This document shows, in pieces, positions 9,395 through 21,756 of a stretch of DNA of 64,000 nt. Position numbers and translations under genes: made by a program. Each line of letters starts with the position of its first letter. The first letter of the stretch is position 1. Origin of the DNA: Flaveria trinervia (lineage: Eukaryota > Streptophyta > Magnoliopsida > Asterales > Asteraceae); NCBI GenBank assembly GCA_025506515.1, contig CM046453.1:30551791-30615790 (forward strand). The letters run 5' to 3'. The notes beneath the pieces were generated by a model. The model had not been told where the DNA came from and did not search any database. It was given only the letters and a program-made list of their open reading frames with translations.

Positions 9395-12300
9395 GGGCAC
9401 CATTGATCTCTCATTCATCAACCATGGCTATATGGGCAACCTAAGTGCTACAACCATTCTGAAGAAGCACTTCCATGATGCTAAACGCCTAATCTTCCAC
9501 ATGATCAATGTTTGGCTTGCCCCCAAAACCTCTTCATGGGATCAAATGTCATCCAGGTGGCAGCAGGTATTGTAGCTCACAGATGGCTATTATATCCAAT
9601 GTTTCTTATGGCCATAATCATGAATCAGTTATAATCTGATGGCCCTGTTGGTCTTGGAGTCCCTACTGTGGTAGTTTTGCCAGAGGTATACTCCACACAC
9701 AACTCTGACCCACACCTCAAAGAGGCTGCCAAACTTCTAAAACCCAAGCAGAAGTTACCCACCGCCTCATCCTCCAGATCCAAAGTCCCCTCCAAACCTC
9801 ATTCCAAACAAACCAAAAAGGCTACTCAGGGAGTTGAGTCCCCTGATGATGCCCCTACAACACAAAGGCAGGTTGAAACTATGGGTAGTAATCCCCCTGT
9901 AGTTTCCAGGACGCTACCAGCTGAAACCGCTTAGGTATCCTCTCAACAGGATCCTGATGCAACCAAAAATAGGGAAACCACATTACTGGAATCTCTCTCA
10001 CTTGAGAGGATTGCCATTGAAGAGCACCATTCACCCCGGGTGCAATCCTTTTCACACCTATCTCCCACTGAAGCCACCCCTACAAGCCCAACTGTGGTTA
10101 TTGCACAAGTGCTGACTCAACTACATTCCTCTACCCCTCCCCAGAAACCTATTACCACTGGGAAAACCTCAACAATTGAGGGAGAGGATTATAATGTAGC
10201 TGATAACCCACAGCACAGGGATTACAGAGTTCAATCTCCCTGTGTAAAGGAGGAGATTAGAACATCTGGTGAGGCTACCTCTTCTCCTTGTTCAGCACAT
10301 GATCAGGATGAAGATGGTATCATTTCTAAGTCCTCACCAGAGGCAACTGCCAATGAAGGACATCATCCTGAGGCAGGAAGTACCAGTTCCGAGAAATAAG
10401 GGCACATGTGAATACTGATCTACACTCAGCACATGTTCATCCTGATTTCATCAGGAGGTCAACTGATTCAGCACAGACTGATGATGACCTGGGCTTTTTC
10501 TTTGATGTTCTAGCCCACAATATTATTCTTGAGACTGAGGTATGCAGACTAGAAGAACTGCTTGCCAAAATGTCACAAGAATCAAGTCCATCTGCCCACA
10601 TTCACCCACAGATGGCAGTTTCTCCTGAAACTATCCCACACACTGAGCCACTCTCAACAAATTTGCCACCAGCCTCTGCTTCAGGTGCATTTCTCAGCGA
10701 CAGAACCCCTCTGAGCAAATGGTTGCTGCCTTTCAAACATCCTTACCTCTTATCACTTCCATAATCACAAACACTGTACATCAAGCCATTGATGAGAGGC
10801 TTTCCTCCACTCTTCAATCTTTAGTTGATGCTGCGGTTTCTAAGCGACTTTCTGACATTCACACCCCTGAACCCAATGCAACCAAAAAGGGGGAGTCTAA
10901 GTCAATGAAAGTAGACCAAAGAAAAAGAGCTGAAGAGGAAGCAGAAAAGAGAGGAAAGAAAAGGAAATGATCACCTACAAAAGGAAGAAAAGCTCTGAAA
11001 AGACTAAAGGTGAGAAAAAGTTAGAAGAATTGATCAAAGAAGCTGATGAGCAACATAGCAGATCTACGGATAAGATTATTGATCAACTCTTCAGACAAGG
11101 ATTTAACACTGCCAAACTTGACTCTGAGATCAAAAGGTTAGAGATTCAAGAAATTGAACAAAGATGGGCAAGTTGGAGTGAGAAAGAAAGAGAACGGCTG
11201 GAAACTATGGCAAGATTTATATCAAAACATCTGGGAAGGTCAATCATTGAAGTAAAGTCATGGTCCAGAGACAGTATTTTGGAGATAACCACCAGAATTT
11301 GTTCTTCTGAAGTATTTAACAAAGGATTGATCATAGAAGCTCTTGATGAAGCTAGTGCTGGGAAAAGGATTAATATGGCAAAATTATCCAAAGCTTCACT
11401 CACATCCAAGATGCTAGAGCAGCCTGCACTATCACCCAAACCAAAATAACCACCTTCACAACCCTCAAAACCAACTCCTTTTCCTAAGAAACCTACTGAA
11501 CCCATTACCAATGATGCACCTAAGAGGAAGAGAAGGGTGTTGAGGATGGAAGAAGAAGATGATGATGATGAGGATGATAGTCTGCCACTCTCTGTTGTTC
11601 TCAAAATAAAAATGCCTGAGCCTAGGAGTCAACCAACAATAATCACACCTGACTTCCAAAGGCAAATGGAAGTCAAACTTGAAGAAGAAGAACAACACAA
11701 ACAACATGATGAGCAGTTGTTAAGGATGATTGTTAAAGAGTTTCCCAAGTCTTCATCCATACAAGCTATGAAGAAACATGCTTACAGGTTGTATGCTCTC
11801 AGATTTACATTCCAATATCAGAAAGAGAGAGTGAGAATTTGGCCTGACCCTACAGTAAGTGATAGAATTCACAAAATGAAGATTCCAAGCAGATACAACG
11901 GCCAAGTAAAGAAGATTGTAGATGTTGTGATAATGCTGGCCATTGTAGTGTCACCCTGGGAAATTCTTGATGACTTCAAGAGAGTTACAAGTCAAAAATT
12001 ACTCCACAAACTTTACTAGAAAACAAAATGGTAAAGAAGGGGTTAATCTACAAGAAGCTTGAAGAAATAAGAAGAAATGAGCTCCAGTTATTGCTTGAAG
12101 GCACTCATCCTGATGAGTTTGCATACAGAGAGATAATAACTGTGGAGTTGAAAAATGGAAAGCATATTAAGTACTTATCTAAGTACTGTGGGCCTGAGTT
12201 CTTCTTTAAAAGTGGAGCTGAAGAACTCACAATGGAAGAACAAGTTATTTTTCTTGAGGCCTACGTCAGAGAGTCTTACAGACTTATCACTGGGAAGTAG
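9395..12300 (+). pseudogene. Third ORF of A2, N-terminus and spacer deleted
   Basis: ORF3 of family A missing its promoter spacer and first ~100 codons: RNase H runs straight into the PKGTIDLSF block near 9390. Remaining pieces in several frames: N-terminal domain end (9395-9565), Pro/Ser-rich linker (9668-10764), a Lys/Arg tract near 10905-10970, the helical domain with IDQLFRQGFNTAKL (10967-11449), an acidic run near 11545-11580, and the C-terminal domain (11537-12300) with RVRIWPDPTVSDRIHK and LLLEGTHPDEFAYRE. The C-terminal third is the best preserved, with only one break near 12020. No membrane segment is seen. Function unknown. Confidence 0.75.
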
Positions 12301-12503
12301 GTTTCATGGATGGGGTAACAACTCTATGTCCAATTCCCCAAGACAGAGTTCCCATTCATCCTTTGCCAATCAAACCTTCTGAAATCTCTTCCCTGGCCTG
12401 AGCTTATATTGAAGAATTCTAAGCTGATCCAGATTTTGTTTCTGCCAATAAGTGGGACCTCAATAATTTTAAAGGTTTTGGCTGCATTGGTTCAGGGGGA
12501 GTT

Positions 12504-13150
12504 TGTTGGACCAAAAGAACCAATGAGCCAGATCAAAAAAACCTTTAAGTCCCATAGACATCAAAACAACTGAAGTGATCTACAACAGCTGAAGACAAAG
12601 TCTGAAGACAACTGCTGAAGACAAAGTCTGAAGACAACTGCTGAAGACAAAGTCTAAAGATCAAGTTCTCAGAAGTTGTCACAACAGCTGAAGTAGTTCT
12701 CTTCAGTAGTTGTGATGGTTTACATTTCAGTAGTTTGTAATCAGTAGTTTTATGTTATGTAAAACATCTGAAGTTCTTATACTTCAGATGTTATAACTTC
12801 AGTAGTTGTAATGTTTGTTTATACTTAGCTTTTAATGAAGGTGTCCTCAGTTGTTGTGGACATCTTCAGTAGTTTAGTTTAATTTCAGTTGTTTGTATAA
12901 ATCAATTTGATGTCACTATCATGTGACGTCAGCTGATGTCACATTCCTTATAAAAGGAATGTTGACCTAATTTCCCTCCACGGGAAGTTTGTGCATGAAT
13001 GAAAACATTCTTTTTGCAGAAAACTCTCTCTCTATAACTGTTACTGTTTAATTGAATATCATATTATTCTTGCTAGAATTTCGTCTAATTCGTGTGCTAT
13101 TCCGCTGCAAATCCTAATCTAATTGATCAAACTAGATCTCGATCCCTTCA
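12504..13150 (+). repeat. Family-A LTR, 3' end of A2
   Basis: Begins TGTTGGACC after the purine tract TTCAGGGGGAG (12491-12501) and ends near GATCCCTTCA. The U3 array of CAGTAGTT/AACTGCTGAAG motifs covers about 12560-12900. GTGACGTCA at 12923-12931 followed by GCTGATGTCAC, then TATA CTTATAAAAGG at 12947-12957, form a compact promoter. The 3' border is judged by comparison with the A3 LTR (CCTAACA). I see no matching target duplication because the 5' side of A2 is not a simple insertion end. Confidence 0.8.
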
Positions 13151-14030
13151 ACGTATCTTTTACTCTTCTTAATAACATCAGTCTATTTCACCATTGTCTC
13201 TTCAGCCCTTTTCTCCTCAGACTCATTGACCCTCCTGATATAGCTCCATGTCTCTTGAGGGTACATGTTTTCCAAGATGAGTAATCTTTCCACTGAAGTC
13301 ATGACGAATAGTGCAGCAGTTTGCAAAAATGTGGGTATTCATCTGTACTAATCCTTTAACCTCTACATGTCTGGAAATGTTAGGAATGAGATCATCAATA
13401 ATCATCTAAAGAAATCAAGGATAAAGCAGCCACTTATCCTTGTTCAAAGTCACTACATTCTCCATCATACAATCAAAAATCATTCTCGTGATGTTTGCCT
13501 TCTGCCCTCTGTAGCAAATCACCATGGCTTTTTCCGAGTCCAAGTTTAGCCCATCTGATCCACCATTACGGTGATCTATGCACATAATAAAAATATGAGC
13601 TATATATCTCTATTCTTTAGAGAGGAAGGACTTTTTGATCTCCTTCCTTGTCCAAATGGAGGTCCCTCATAACCCATCTAGCAAAAAGCATCAAATACTT
13701 CCTGATTTGACAATATCACCTCCTCCCCTATGTTCTCATCGAGCCTTAGCACCCTCATATGACGTCAGTAGTAATGACATTGTCATTTTCCAGCACCCTG
13801 GCCACAATCCTTTGGGGATTGGCTCTTGTGTCATACTCTGCCAAGTGCCTAAACCTCTAATGTGTAAGTCATATATAGGAGTGGAATGTGAGATCGCGTA
13901 GGCGATTGGAGATCTCTGTAACCAGCGTATGCAGTCTCTAAAACCAGCAGCTTTCAGATGAGTGTCGTCCACATTGGCAGTAATGTTGTTCCTCTCATCA
14001 AAGTTTAGATTCGCTATTTAATCTGAAAAC
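13151..14030 (-). pseudogene. ORF3 N-terminal relic, family F
   Basis: Read on the minus strand, about 14020 to 13740 gives a block with AAGFRDCIRWLQRSPIAYAI and TPIYD, which aligns with the ORF3 starts of C (LRDMIRFLSTTRVAYAI) and D (FSDIISFLTQSSYYTALIV, with NPTIY). About 13410-13200 gives a later block (around MISFLTFPDM and MYPQETWSYI) in other frames, with stops. The piece is therefore the decayed N-terminal domain of an ORF3 from another copia family, truncated where the A2 LTR ends. No start codon could be fixed. Low conservation. Confidence 0.5.
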
Positions 14031-14120
14031 CAGATGGAACGCATTAGAATGGTATATTAAACAATAATATTAAAGATAAATAAGAAAAATATTAATATTA
14101 AACAAAAAACAAATTAATTT
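14031..14120. other. Short non-coding stretch upstream of the F relic
   Basis: AT-rich bases between the ORF3 relic and the motif array. I see no gene or signal that I can support. Confidence 0.4.
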
Positions 14121-14775
14121 TGTTGGTCGAAATTATAGTTTTGCAGAATGAACTTTTAGTTTCGGAAAGCGAAAGAGTATTTTCGGCAGCAATTATTTAT
14201 TAGTTTTGGCAAAACAGTGTAGTAGATTCGACTGACCGAAATTATAGTTTTGGTGCAGCGAAAGTGAAGTTTGCTTTGCGAAACTATTAAGTTCGCTCGG
14301 ACAACATGACTACACAGTTTCACTGAAAAACCATGAACTATTGTTCAGTTTCATTGGACTATTGGTACTTTCGCAGTAAGGACTGTGAAGGTAGCGAAGA
14401 GTCTCAATCAAATAAACCCACAATGTTGCCACTAAACCTAGATTAATCTACAGTCCTGAGTTCGAAACTCACTTGCGAATAGGAATCTATGGTCAAACAA
14501 GTATCAAAAGCACAGGAAATCAATATCCCATGAAAAGGCTACGGTCAAACCCTAAAACGACTAAACTCCCGAATGTGCTAAAATGAGAAAACAATTTCGC
14601 AAATTGAGTTATATAGCACATAGTTTTGCAGGAAGCGAAACTATAGTTTTGCCCAACAGGATGCAATTTTGCCTTGCGAAACTCTGATCAAAACTAACCA
14701 AGCAAGGCACGAAAGAATTGGCGAAGCTATAGTTTCACCGTGCGAAACTACTAGCGAAATTATAATTTTGCTGGA
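14121..14775 (-). repeat. Motif array of family F (GCGAAACTATAGTTTTGC type)
   Basis: About 650 bases carrying roughly fifteen variants of CGAAACT and AGTTTTGC, several joined head to head, with the perfect 12-bp palindrome AAACTATAGTTT at 14638-14649. The array lies upstream of the F ORF3 relic as read on the minus strand, the same position that the arrays of A, C and D hold relative to their ORF3. No LTR ends could be found, so I call it a spacer array rather than an LTR. Confidence 0.6.
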
Positions 14776-14786
14776 AACCTAAAAAT

Positions 14787-15812
<1,026 letters not shown>

Positions 15813-15817
15813 AGCTT

Positions 15818-16552
15818 TGTTGCACCCTGAAAGGATCATACACGCCAACTCAATGGGTGAATTGATGATTGTTTAGCTGGAATCCCACAAGTCCAAGATG
15901 CAATGCGGATGAAGAAATACAAGAAAAATAACAAGTATTATATTCCGCATTAGTTAATGCGGAAGACAAAAATCTGATGCGGACAAGTGTTTACTCTTCC
16001 GCATTGACTAATACGGAAGACACAATACTTATGCTGAACAAGATACTCTTCCGCATTGACTAATGCGGAAGAACAAAAGAATATGCGGACAAGTCTTTGA
16101 TCATCCGCATTGACTAATGCGGATGACCAACCAAATGCGCACAAGTATTTGTTCATTCGCATTAACCAATGCGGATGACCAACTTACTAATGCTGATGAT
16201 CAAGTGGAAATGCGGATCAAGGTTATCTCATCCGCATTTGTCAATGCGGATGAAGAAGCAGAGATGCGGATCAAGACTTAGACTAGTTTCTGATGTAATA
16301 GGTCAGGGGTAGTTTAGTCATTTTGTAAAGGCATCTTGTCTTGTCTATAAATAGAATAGTTTACCTCGTACTGAGGTGACGGTTGACAGATAGAGGATTT
16401 TGTTGTAATTATTCTCTGTAATTTGTCAACATTCATATGAGTAATTTTCTTGCTTGATTGTTCTTCGATTGTTTGTTTCCGCCACTCGATCGTTGACTTG
16501 ATTATCATATTCGATTCTCAGTAAGAATATCACTCTTACTAAAACCCAGTCA
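15818..16552 (+). repeat. 5' LTR of element C
   Basis: Begins TGTTGCACCC and ends ACCCAGTCA, immediately before the primer site. U3 (about 15890-16270) is an array of CCGCATT and AATGCGG arms, several as hairpins with a 4-base loop (CCGCATT-GACT-AATGCGG). The TATA box CTATAAATAG is at 16345-16354. It lacks a 21-bp stretch present in the 3' copy. Confidence 0.92.
16345..16354 (+). promoter_or_regulatory. TATA box, 5' LTR of C
   Basis: CTATAAATAG downstream of the motif array, at the expected U3/R junction. The 3' LTR has the identical box at 30316-30325. Confidence 0.75.
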
Positions 16553-16554
16553 AT

Positions 16555-16566
16555 CGGTATCAGAGC
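16555..16566 (+). promoter_or_regulatory. Primer binding site of C
   Basis: CGGTATCAGAGC two bases after the LTR; one mismatch from TGGTATCAGAGC, the complement of the 3' end of plant initiator tRNA-Met, the usual copia primer. Confidence 0.85.
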
Positions 16567-16800
16567 ATTGGCTCTCGATTCTTTTTCAGATCTGCGCACA
16601 GACTGAATAGAACTCGATTGATCTGATAATCAAGTTGCTAGTAGTAGATATCATCATCTCTACTTAGCAAACAGCAAGAATACTCCTGTCAAATAGCAAG
16701 AACACTCATTCTGAACCTCAATAGAACTGCTTGAACAAGTTGGACTCATCAAACATAATCAATCTTAAAATCAACTAAATCTATACTTACACAAATCAAC

Positions 16801-18326
16801 ATGGATTCTAACAGTTACTTTGAATTAGGTCATACACCTAAACCACCCATGCTTAAACACAAATCTAAGTTTAAACAATGAAGAATATGGTTTAGAAATT
16901 ATATCACAAGTGTAGATCCTGACTTTTGGATCTCAATATGTAAGGGTCCACATATTCCTGTTACTTTATCAACAGCTCAAGTTGCACTGTAGAAGACTGC
17001 TAGAATACCAATTGAAGACCTAACTCTGGATGAAGATGATTATAAGAAAATCAAAATTGATCTTAAATCATACTCTATTTTGACCCAAGCACTCAAAATG
17101 GATGTGCTAAAAAGATTGGAAAAATATGGAACTGCTAAAGCTGTTTGGGATGCTCTCAAAATTATGTGTGAAGGTAATAGTGAAGTTGCTGAAATTAACA
17201 AAGACAAGCTGGTCAATCAGTATGAAACCTTCCATCACACCAAAGGAGAATCCCTATCAAAACAACTGCACAGATTTGTACAGTTGGTCAATGACTTGGA
17301 AATTATGGGTGTGTCATACAACATTAAAGAACTCAACAAGAAAATGCTTCATAGTCTGCCTGAAAGCTGGAAGCAAAATGTCACAATGCTAAAAAATACT
17401 CTTGATCTTGGGTGTACCACTCTAGACATTATGATAGCCAAGATTGAAGCTTTGGAACTTGATGAACGAAGCAGAAATCTGAGTGGGACAAGAGTGATTG
17501 AAGCCTACAAATTCCCTTCAGAATCACATTCTGTTGAAAATGCTTTCATCACATAGGAAGATGACTTCATCTCATCAAGAGATCATTTGAACAATACTGG
17601 GTTCATTGCATCTTCATCATTCAATCACCATTCAACTTCAGCACAAGCTCCAAAAGTCTCCACTGCACCTACAATCTCTCCAGAAGACTTAAAATCAGAA
17701 GAGTAAAAGGCAACCTACAATGCCTTTGTTGCAAGTTTTGAAGCATATCTTGGGGGAAGACTCACTTCTGCCCATTTAATACAGGAAGATTTAGAAGAAT
17801 TAGATCCTGATGATGTTGAGGAGATGGATCTACAGTGGCAAATGGCAATGATTGCCATGAGAGCAAAGAAATTCTTCAGAAAAGGAAGAAAATTAAGCCT
17901 GAATGAGAACACAAAGCTTGGTATGACAAATCCAAGGTAAAATGCTTCAACTATGGAATGACTGGCCATTTCTCAAGAGAGTGCAATGCTCCTAAAAGAA
18001 CCAACCATTCAAGGTACTCTCCTGGTCAATCATCCTCACAGTCCAATTCAAGCTATCACCCAACCAACCATCAACAGCAGTACCATCATTCTCATCATCA
18101 ACAAACATACCAGAATCAACCACAGCTGACAAATCAAGCCCATGCAAGCAGTCACCCTTCTGCCAATGCACTTGTGATCAAACAAGATGGGATATGTGAC
18201 TGGAGTGTGTATGCTGAGGAAGTCAAGCCTCAATTCCAGAATCATGCTCTCATGGCTCATATCAATGATGGGCCATCTACAATGCCTACTGAGGTAAAAA
18301 CTACCTTTGTAGTGAGAAATGCATAA
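16801..18326 (+). pseudogene. Gag of element C (with in-frame stops)
   Basis: Copia-type gag (UBN2-like) that would form the virus-like particle. Start chosen at the ATG of MDSNSYFELGHT, 250 bases after the primer site. The block from about 17080 to 17560 holds the family core (LEKYGTAKAVWDALK, LHSLPESWKQNV). A single zinc knuckle CFNYGMTGHFSREC is at 17943-17984, with Tyr in place of the second Cys. The frame is interrupted by stops near 16879, 16992, 17554 and 17704, each explainable by one C-to-T or G-to-A change, plus a frame slip near 17930. The last part, 17990-18326, is Gln/His/Ser-rich. Confidence 0.85.
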
Positions 18327-19012
18327 ATGAATTACAAGAGTATTGAGAACATAATCATAAACTGGCAGATAAAATAAAAGAAGAAAAAGTGAAGTCAGAA
18401 ATGATGAAGAGAGAACTAAAAAGTTTTGAAATCAAAATCAAATCTCTCATTTCTAACATAGAAAAATTGCATGGTGAGAAATACAATCTTGCAGCTGAAA
18501 ACGAGCTACTTACTGAAAAGTTAGTTCAAGCTAAAGCTCAACAATCTATGACTGAAGTGAAACTTGAAAAGTTTCAAATGTCTTCAGTCAAGCTGCAAGA
18601 AATGCTGGATTCACAAAAGGATCCAAAGGACATGTCAGGGATTGGATACAATTCATGTCCTCCACCATACAATGACAATTACACTATCATGCCCGACTCT
18701 GTATCACTCTCTGAATCAATTGAACCTAAAATTGTGGAACCTAAATCAGAAGTGAAACAAGTGACAAATCCTCAAAACAAACCTGATGTTTATTTTGAAA
18801 CCAATGAGGACAAAATCAATTTAGGACACCCAATCAAAATCAAAGAGTGTTCAGACAAGACAGTGATTGTCAAAAAACCATCAAGCCCTGTAAAAGCAAT
18901 TGTACCTTTTATAAAATTCATACCATCTGTTTTACAAGGGAAAAAGAAATATGTCAAAATAGTGAAACCCACTACTGAGAGTAGTTCTGATAATGAGATT
19001 GTATCTCCATAA
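18327..19012 (+). pseudogene. Gag-pol coiled-coil linker, C
   Basis: Open from 18389 to 19012. The first ~65 residues are Lys/Glu/Leu heptad-rich and predict a coiled coil (ELKSFEIKIKSLISNIEKLH, ENELLTEKLVQ). Next comes a GIGYN-type block that is also present in A3 (KFGIGYNHIAPP), then a charged, disordered tail rich in Val-Lys-Pro. This segment normally lies between the gag zinc knuckle and protease of these elements; its role is not known to me. A missing base upstream separates it from gag. Confidence 0.65.
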
Positions 19013-19920
19013 AATTCAAGCAAATCAAAAAAGGTTTCACTGAAAAAGAAACCAACTGTAAAACTGAGTTCAACACACAAAACTTCATCAGACCCAAAGT
19101 CATCCAAATTAAGGCAGGGAGTTGGGTTTGATATATGTAATAAAGAACATGTTGACCATTTTGAGAAAGAGGTAAGAAGTAGGTTGAAGAAACAGAAACA
19201 ACCCAGACAAATGAACAAGAGTAGTATTGTGAAACAATCTACAAAAGGGGCTGATTTGACTCATCACCTAAAGAAAAGAAAGTGACACATCAAAAGAATG
19301 TATCAGTTGAGTCACTCAAAGAAAAATCTGATTCAAGAAACAAACAAATGTATTGTGATATTGGTGACATGTTTAATCACAAGACAGATAAATGCTTCTT
19401 CAATCAATATTGTTCTATCTTTGATATGAACAATCACTCCACCAAAAATTGCTATTTCAACAAGTATTGTTCAATCTATGACATGGACAATCACAATACA
19501 TCTGATTGTTACTTTAATCAGAAGGGGTTGAGAATTTCACAAAACAGCCCATCTCAAAACATCCACTGTGATGCATTCTGTCAAACATCATCTTCATAAT
19601 AATCATCTAGGACTTTTAGAACAACAAATGACAGAAATAACTCAAAGGATTTAAGGAAGGGTCAAAGAAATCATCTCACAATGAAACACAAACATGACCT
19701 TCTGAAACAAAAATCAACTTTTGATAATGAAACTCGAGCTAAATTCATCTGAATCCTCAGTAGATGTAGATGAGACGACTCAACCAATTCATTACCAAAA
19801 ATCTCCCAAAACACCTTCATCTAAATCACCATTCAGAGAAAAATACCAGGATGACTATCATGAATAGGAACGGGAAACCCAAGACCATCATGGCTTGGGT
19901 TCCTTAATCTAATTAGTTCT
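19013..19920 (+). pseudogene. Triple knuckle-like repeat region before protease, C
   Basis: Stops and frame slips break this stretch. At 19348-19520 three tandem ~21-residue units share C-x2-X-x4-H-x4-C followed by Phe/Tyr-Phe-Asn: CDIGDMFNHKTDKC, CSIFDMNNHSTKNC and CSIYDMDNHNTSDC. They look like zinc knuckles in which the second Cys has become Gly, Phe and Tyr. The rest is Ser/Lys-rich. Similar cysteine-rich units between gag and protease occur in related copia polyproteins; the tripling and the missing Cys are unusual. See the findings. Confidence 0.55.
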
Positions 19921-19950
19921 TTTTGTTTGTAGGTTCATCCACACAGGTCT

Positions 19951-20354
19951 AATAGCCTATGGTATGTAGATAGTGGATGCTCCCGACACATGACTGGAGA
20001 TCGTTCCCTCCTTCATGATTTCAAGTACATACAAGGGACTACTATGGCATTCGGTGGAGATTCAGAAGGTGGCAGGATTACAGGAGAAGGATCTATGACA
20101 AATAGGATGCTGAGCTTTGACAGAGTGAATTACTGTGAACAACTGAATTTCAATCTGCTGAGCGTGTCTCAGATCTGCGACAAATATTCCACTCACTTTA
20201 CAGACACTCACTGCTACATACTGAAACCTGGTTTTCAGATTCCTGAAGAATGGGTTGTCTTAAAGACTCCGAGGAAGAATAATACATATGTCTTAAACCT
20301 GTGTTCTGCGTCACCTAAGGAAGAAACATGTCTTTTGTCTAAAGCATCATTTGA
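19951..20354 (+). pseudogene. Aspartic protease, C
   Basis: Copia retropepsin, which would cut the Gag-Pol polyprotein. WYVDSGCSRHMTG is visible, with the catalytic Asp-Ser-Gly at 19969-19977. The frame stays open to 20445 through NFNLLSVSQICDK (about 20150-20190) and into the pre-integrase domain. The protease itself is intact in this stretch; the break comes upstream, near 19915, where no continuous frame from gag is seen. Confidence 0.8.
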
Positions 20355-21203
20355 TGAGTCACAGCTTTGGCATAGACGTTTGGGCACACTAACTTTAAAA
20401 TATGAACAAGTTAGTCAAAGGAAACCATGTAATTGGTCTTCCTAAAAAGAATTCAATTTTATTGATCAATGCTCAGCGTGCCTCAAAGGAAAACAACACA
20501 AATCGTCTCACAAACCAAGCTAGTGAACACTAACATACTCCATTGAAGTTACTTCACATGGATCTCTTTGGACCAACTCATGTAATGAGTATAGGAAAGA
20601 ACCATATTGTTTAGTGATCATTGATGACTTTTCTCGATTCACATGGTGTTCTTCCTACTTCATAAAAATGAAGCATCCCAAATCATTCAAGAATTTATCA
20701 CTAAAATTGAAAATCAACTTGATCTCAAAGTCAAATAATAAGAAGTGATAATGGTACAGAATTCAAAAATGAAATATGAGTTCCTTTTATGCAACTAAGG
20801 CATTGCTCATCAATTTAGTGTAGCTAGAACTCCTCAACAAAATGGGGTAGCTGAAAGGCGAAATAAAACACTGATTGAAGCAGCAAGAACCATGCTAGCC
20901 GATGTTAAACTGCCAATCACCTTCTGGGCAGAAGCAGTTAACACATCGTGTTTTGTGCAAAATCGAACTCTGATTGTTAAAGAAAGTAACATGACACCTT
21001 ATGAACTGATTTCAAAGGAAACCATTCATTAGATTCTTCAAATCATTTGGTTGTCCAGTCTCAATATTAACACCCGTGATCATTTGGGAAAATTTTCATC
21101 TAAGTCTGATGAAGGATTTTTGTAGGTTATTATTCCGTCTCAAAGGCTTATAGAGTTCAATCCTAGACTAAACATTATTGATAAATCCACAAATGTTAAA
21201 TTC
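20355..21203 (+). pseudogene. Pre-integrase and integrase, C (heavily frameshifted)
   Basis: The pre-integrase block SQLWHRRLGT is at about 20358-20390. After a break near 20440 the HHCC and DDE core are found only by hopping between frames: a CLKGKQH block near 20480, MDLFGPTHVMS near 20558, VIIDDFSRF near 20615, TPQQNGVAERRNKTLIEAARTM near 20830-20900 and AEAVNTSCFVQNRTL near 20930-20970. Catalytic Asp and Glu positions can be recognised, but at least six one-base gaps break the frame. No integrase could be made. Confidence 0.75.
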
Positions 21204-21749
21204 ATGGAACATTCGTTTCCTAAATCTACAAATGGTCCTGATTGGTTGTTTGATATTGACACTTTTACTAAATCATTTGACCAATTTCACTTGTCTGATG
21301 CAGGAAATATATATTCAGGTGACACTTCATCAAATGTAGAAAGAAGAGAAATTTATCCATTGATCCCACCTACATCTGATGAACATATGAATGAAGATGT
21401 TCCTCTGCAAGTTGATCCAATCAGACACTTGTCACAAAACCTTAGTGTTTCTTCTGAAGAAGGTCCCAGCCTGGTACCATCTCACTCAGATGACTTGTCA
21501 CATGATATCAGAAATCAAAAACAAGCATCTCATCCAGAAGAAACTCAAGGTACTTCAAATGATGCAAGCAACCTCAATGCTGCTGAAGATGTAGCAGTTA
21601 CTGAAACAGAAATTAACAATCTTCATAATTCAACAACAATACAAGATGATTATGCCTCTGACCATAATGAACTGAATGTCTCCAATCTTGATGTAACTAT
21701 GCGGGTGACATCATTCCACCTCAAGAATACACAAGAATCATCCAGTTGA
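21204..21749 (+). pseudogene. Integrase-RT linker, C
   Basis: Open stretch of 181 codons, acidic and rich in Ser, Asp and Asn, with no catalytic motif. It includes SSNVERREIYPLIPPTSDEH and ends in THSFHLKNTQESSS-like residues before the next break. This is the poorly conserved hinge between integrase and RT in copia polyproteins. It would not act alone. Confidence 0.6.
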
Positions 21750-21756
21750 AACATTA

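Larger units (their letters stand above)
7112..13150 (+). mobile_element. Copia element A2, 5'-deleted, with 3' LTR
   Basis: Second head-to-tail family-A copy. It begins in the middle of integrase right at the end of the preceding LTR, and holds the integrase C-terminal half, RT, RNase H, a shortened ORF3 and an LTR (12504-13150). Gag, protease, integrase N-terminus, the spacer array and the ORF3 start are all missing, so it could move only with proteins from other copies. The LTRs on its two sides differ in length and in motif content, so they are not a normal pair from one insertion. Recombination between family members, or template switching, could explain the arrangement. Confidence 0.8.

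Noticed and set aside
15950..16162. Minus-strand frames in the C LTRs (also 29945-30133)
   Set aside because: Translations of CCGCATT/AATGCGG hairpin arms; present in both LTRs and without start context.
16555..16566. tRNA gene-like sequence at the primer sites
   Set aside because: Only the 12-base complement of the tRNA 3' end is present, as expected for a primer binding site; no cloverleaf follows.
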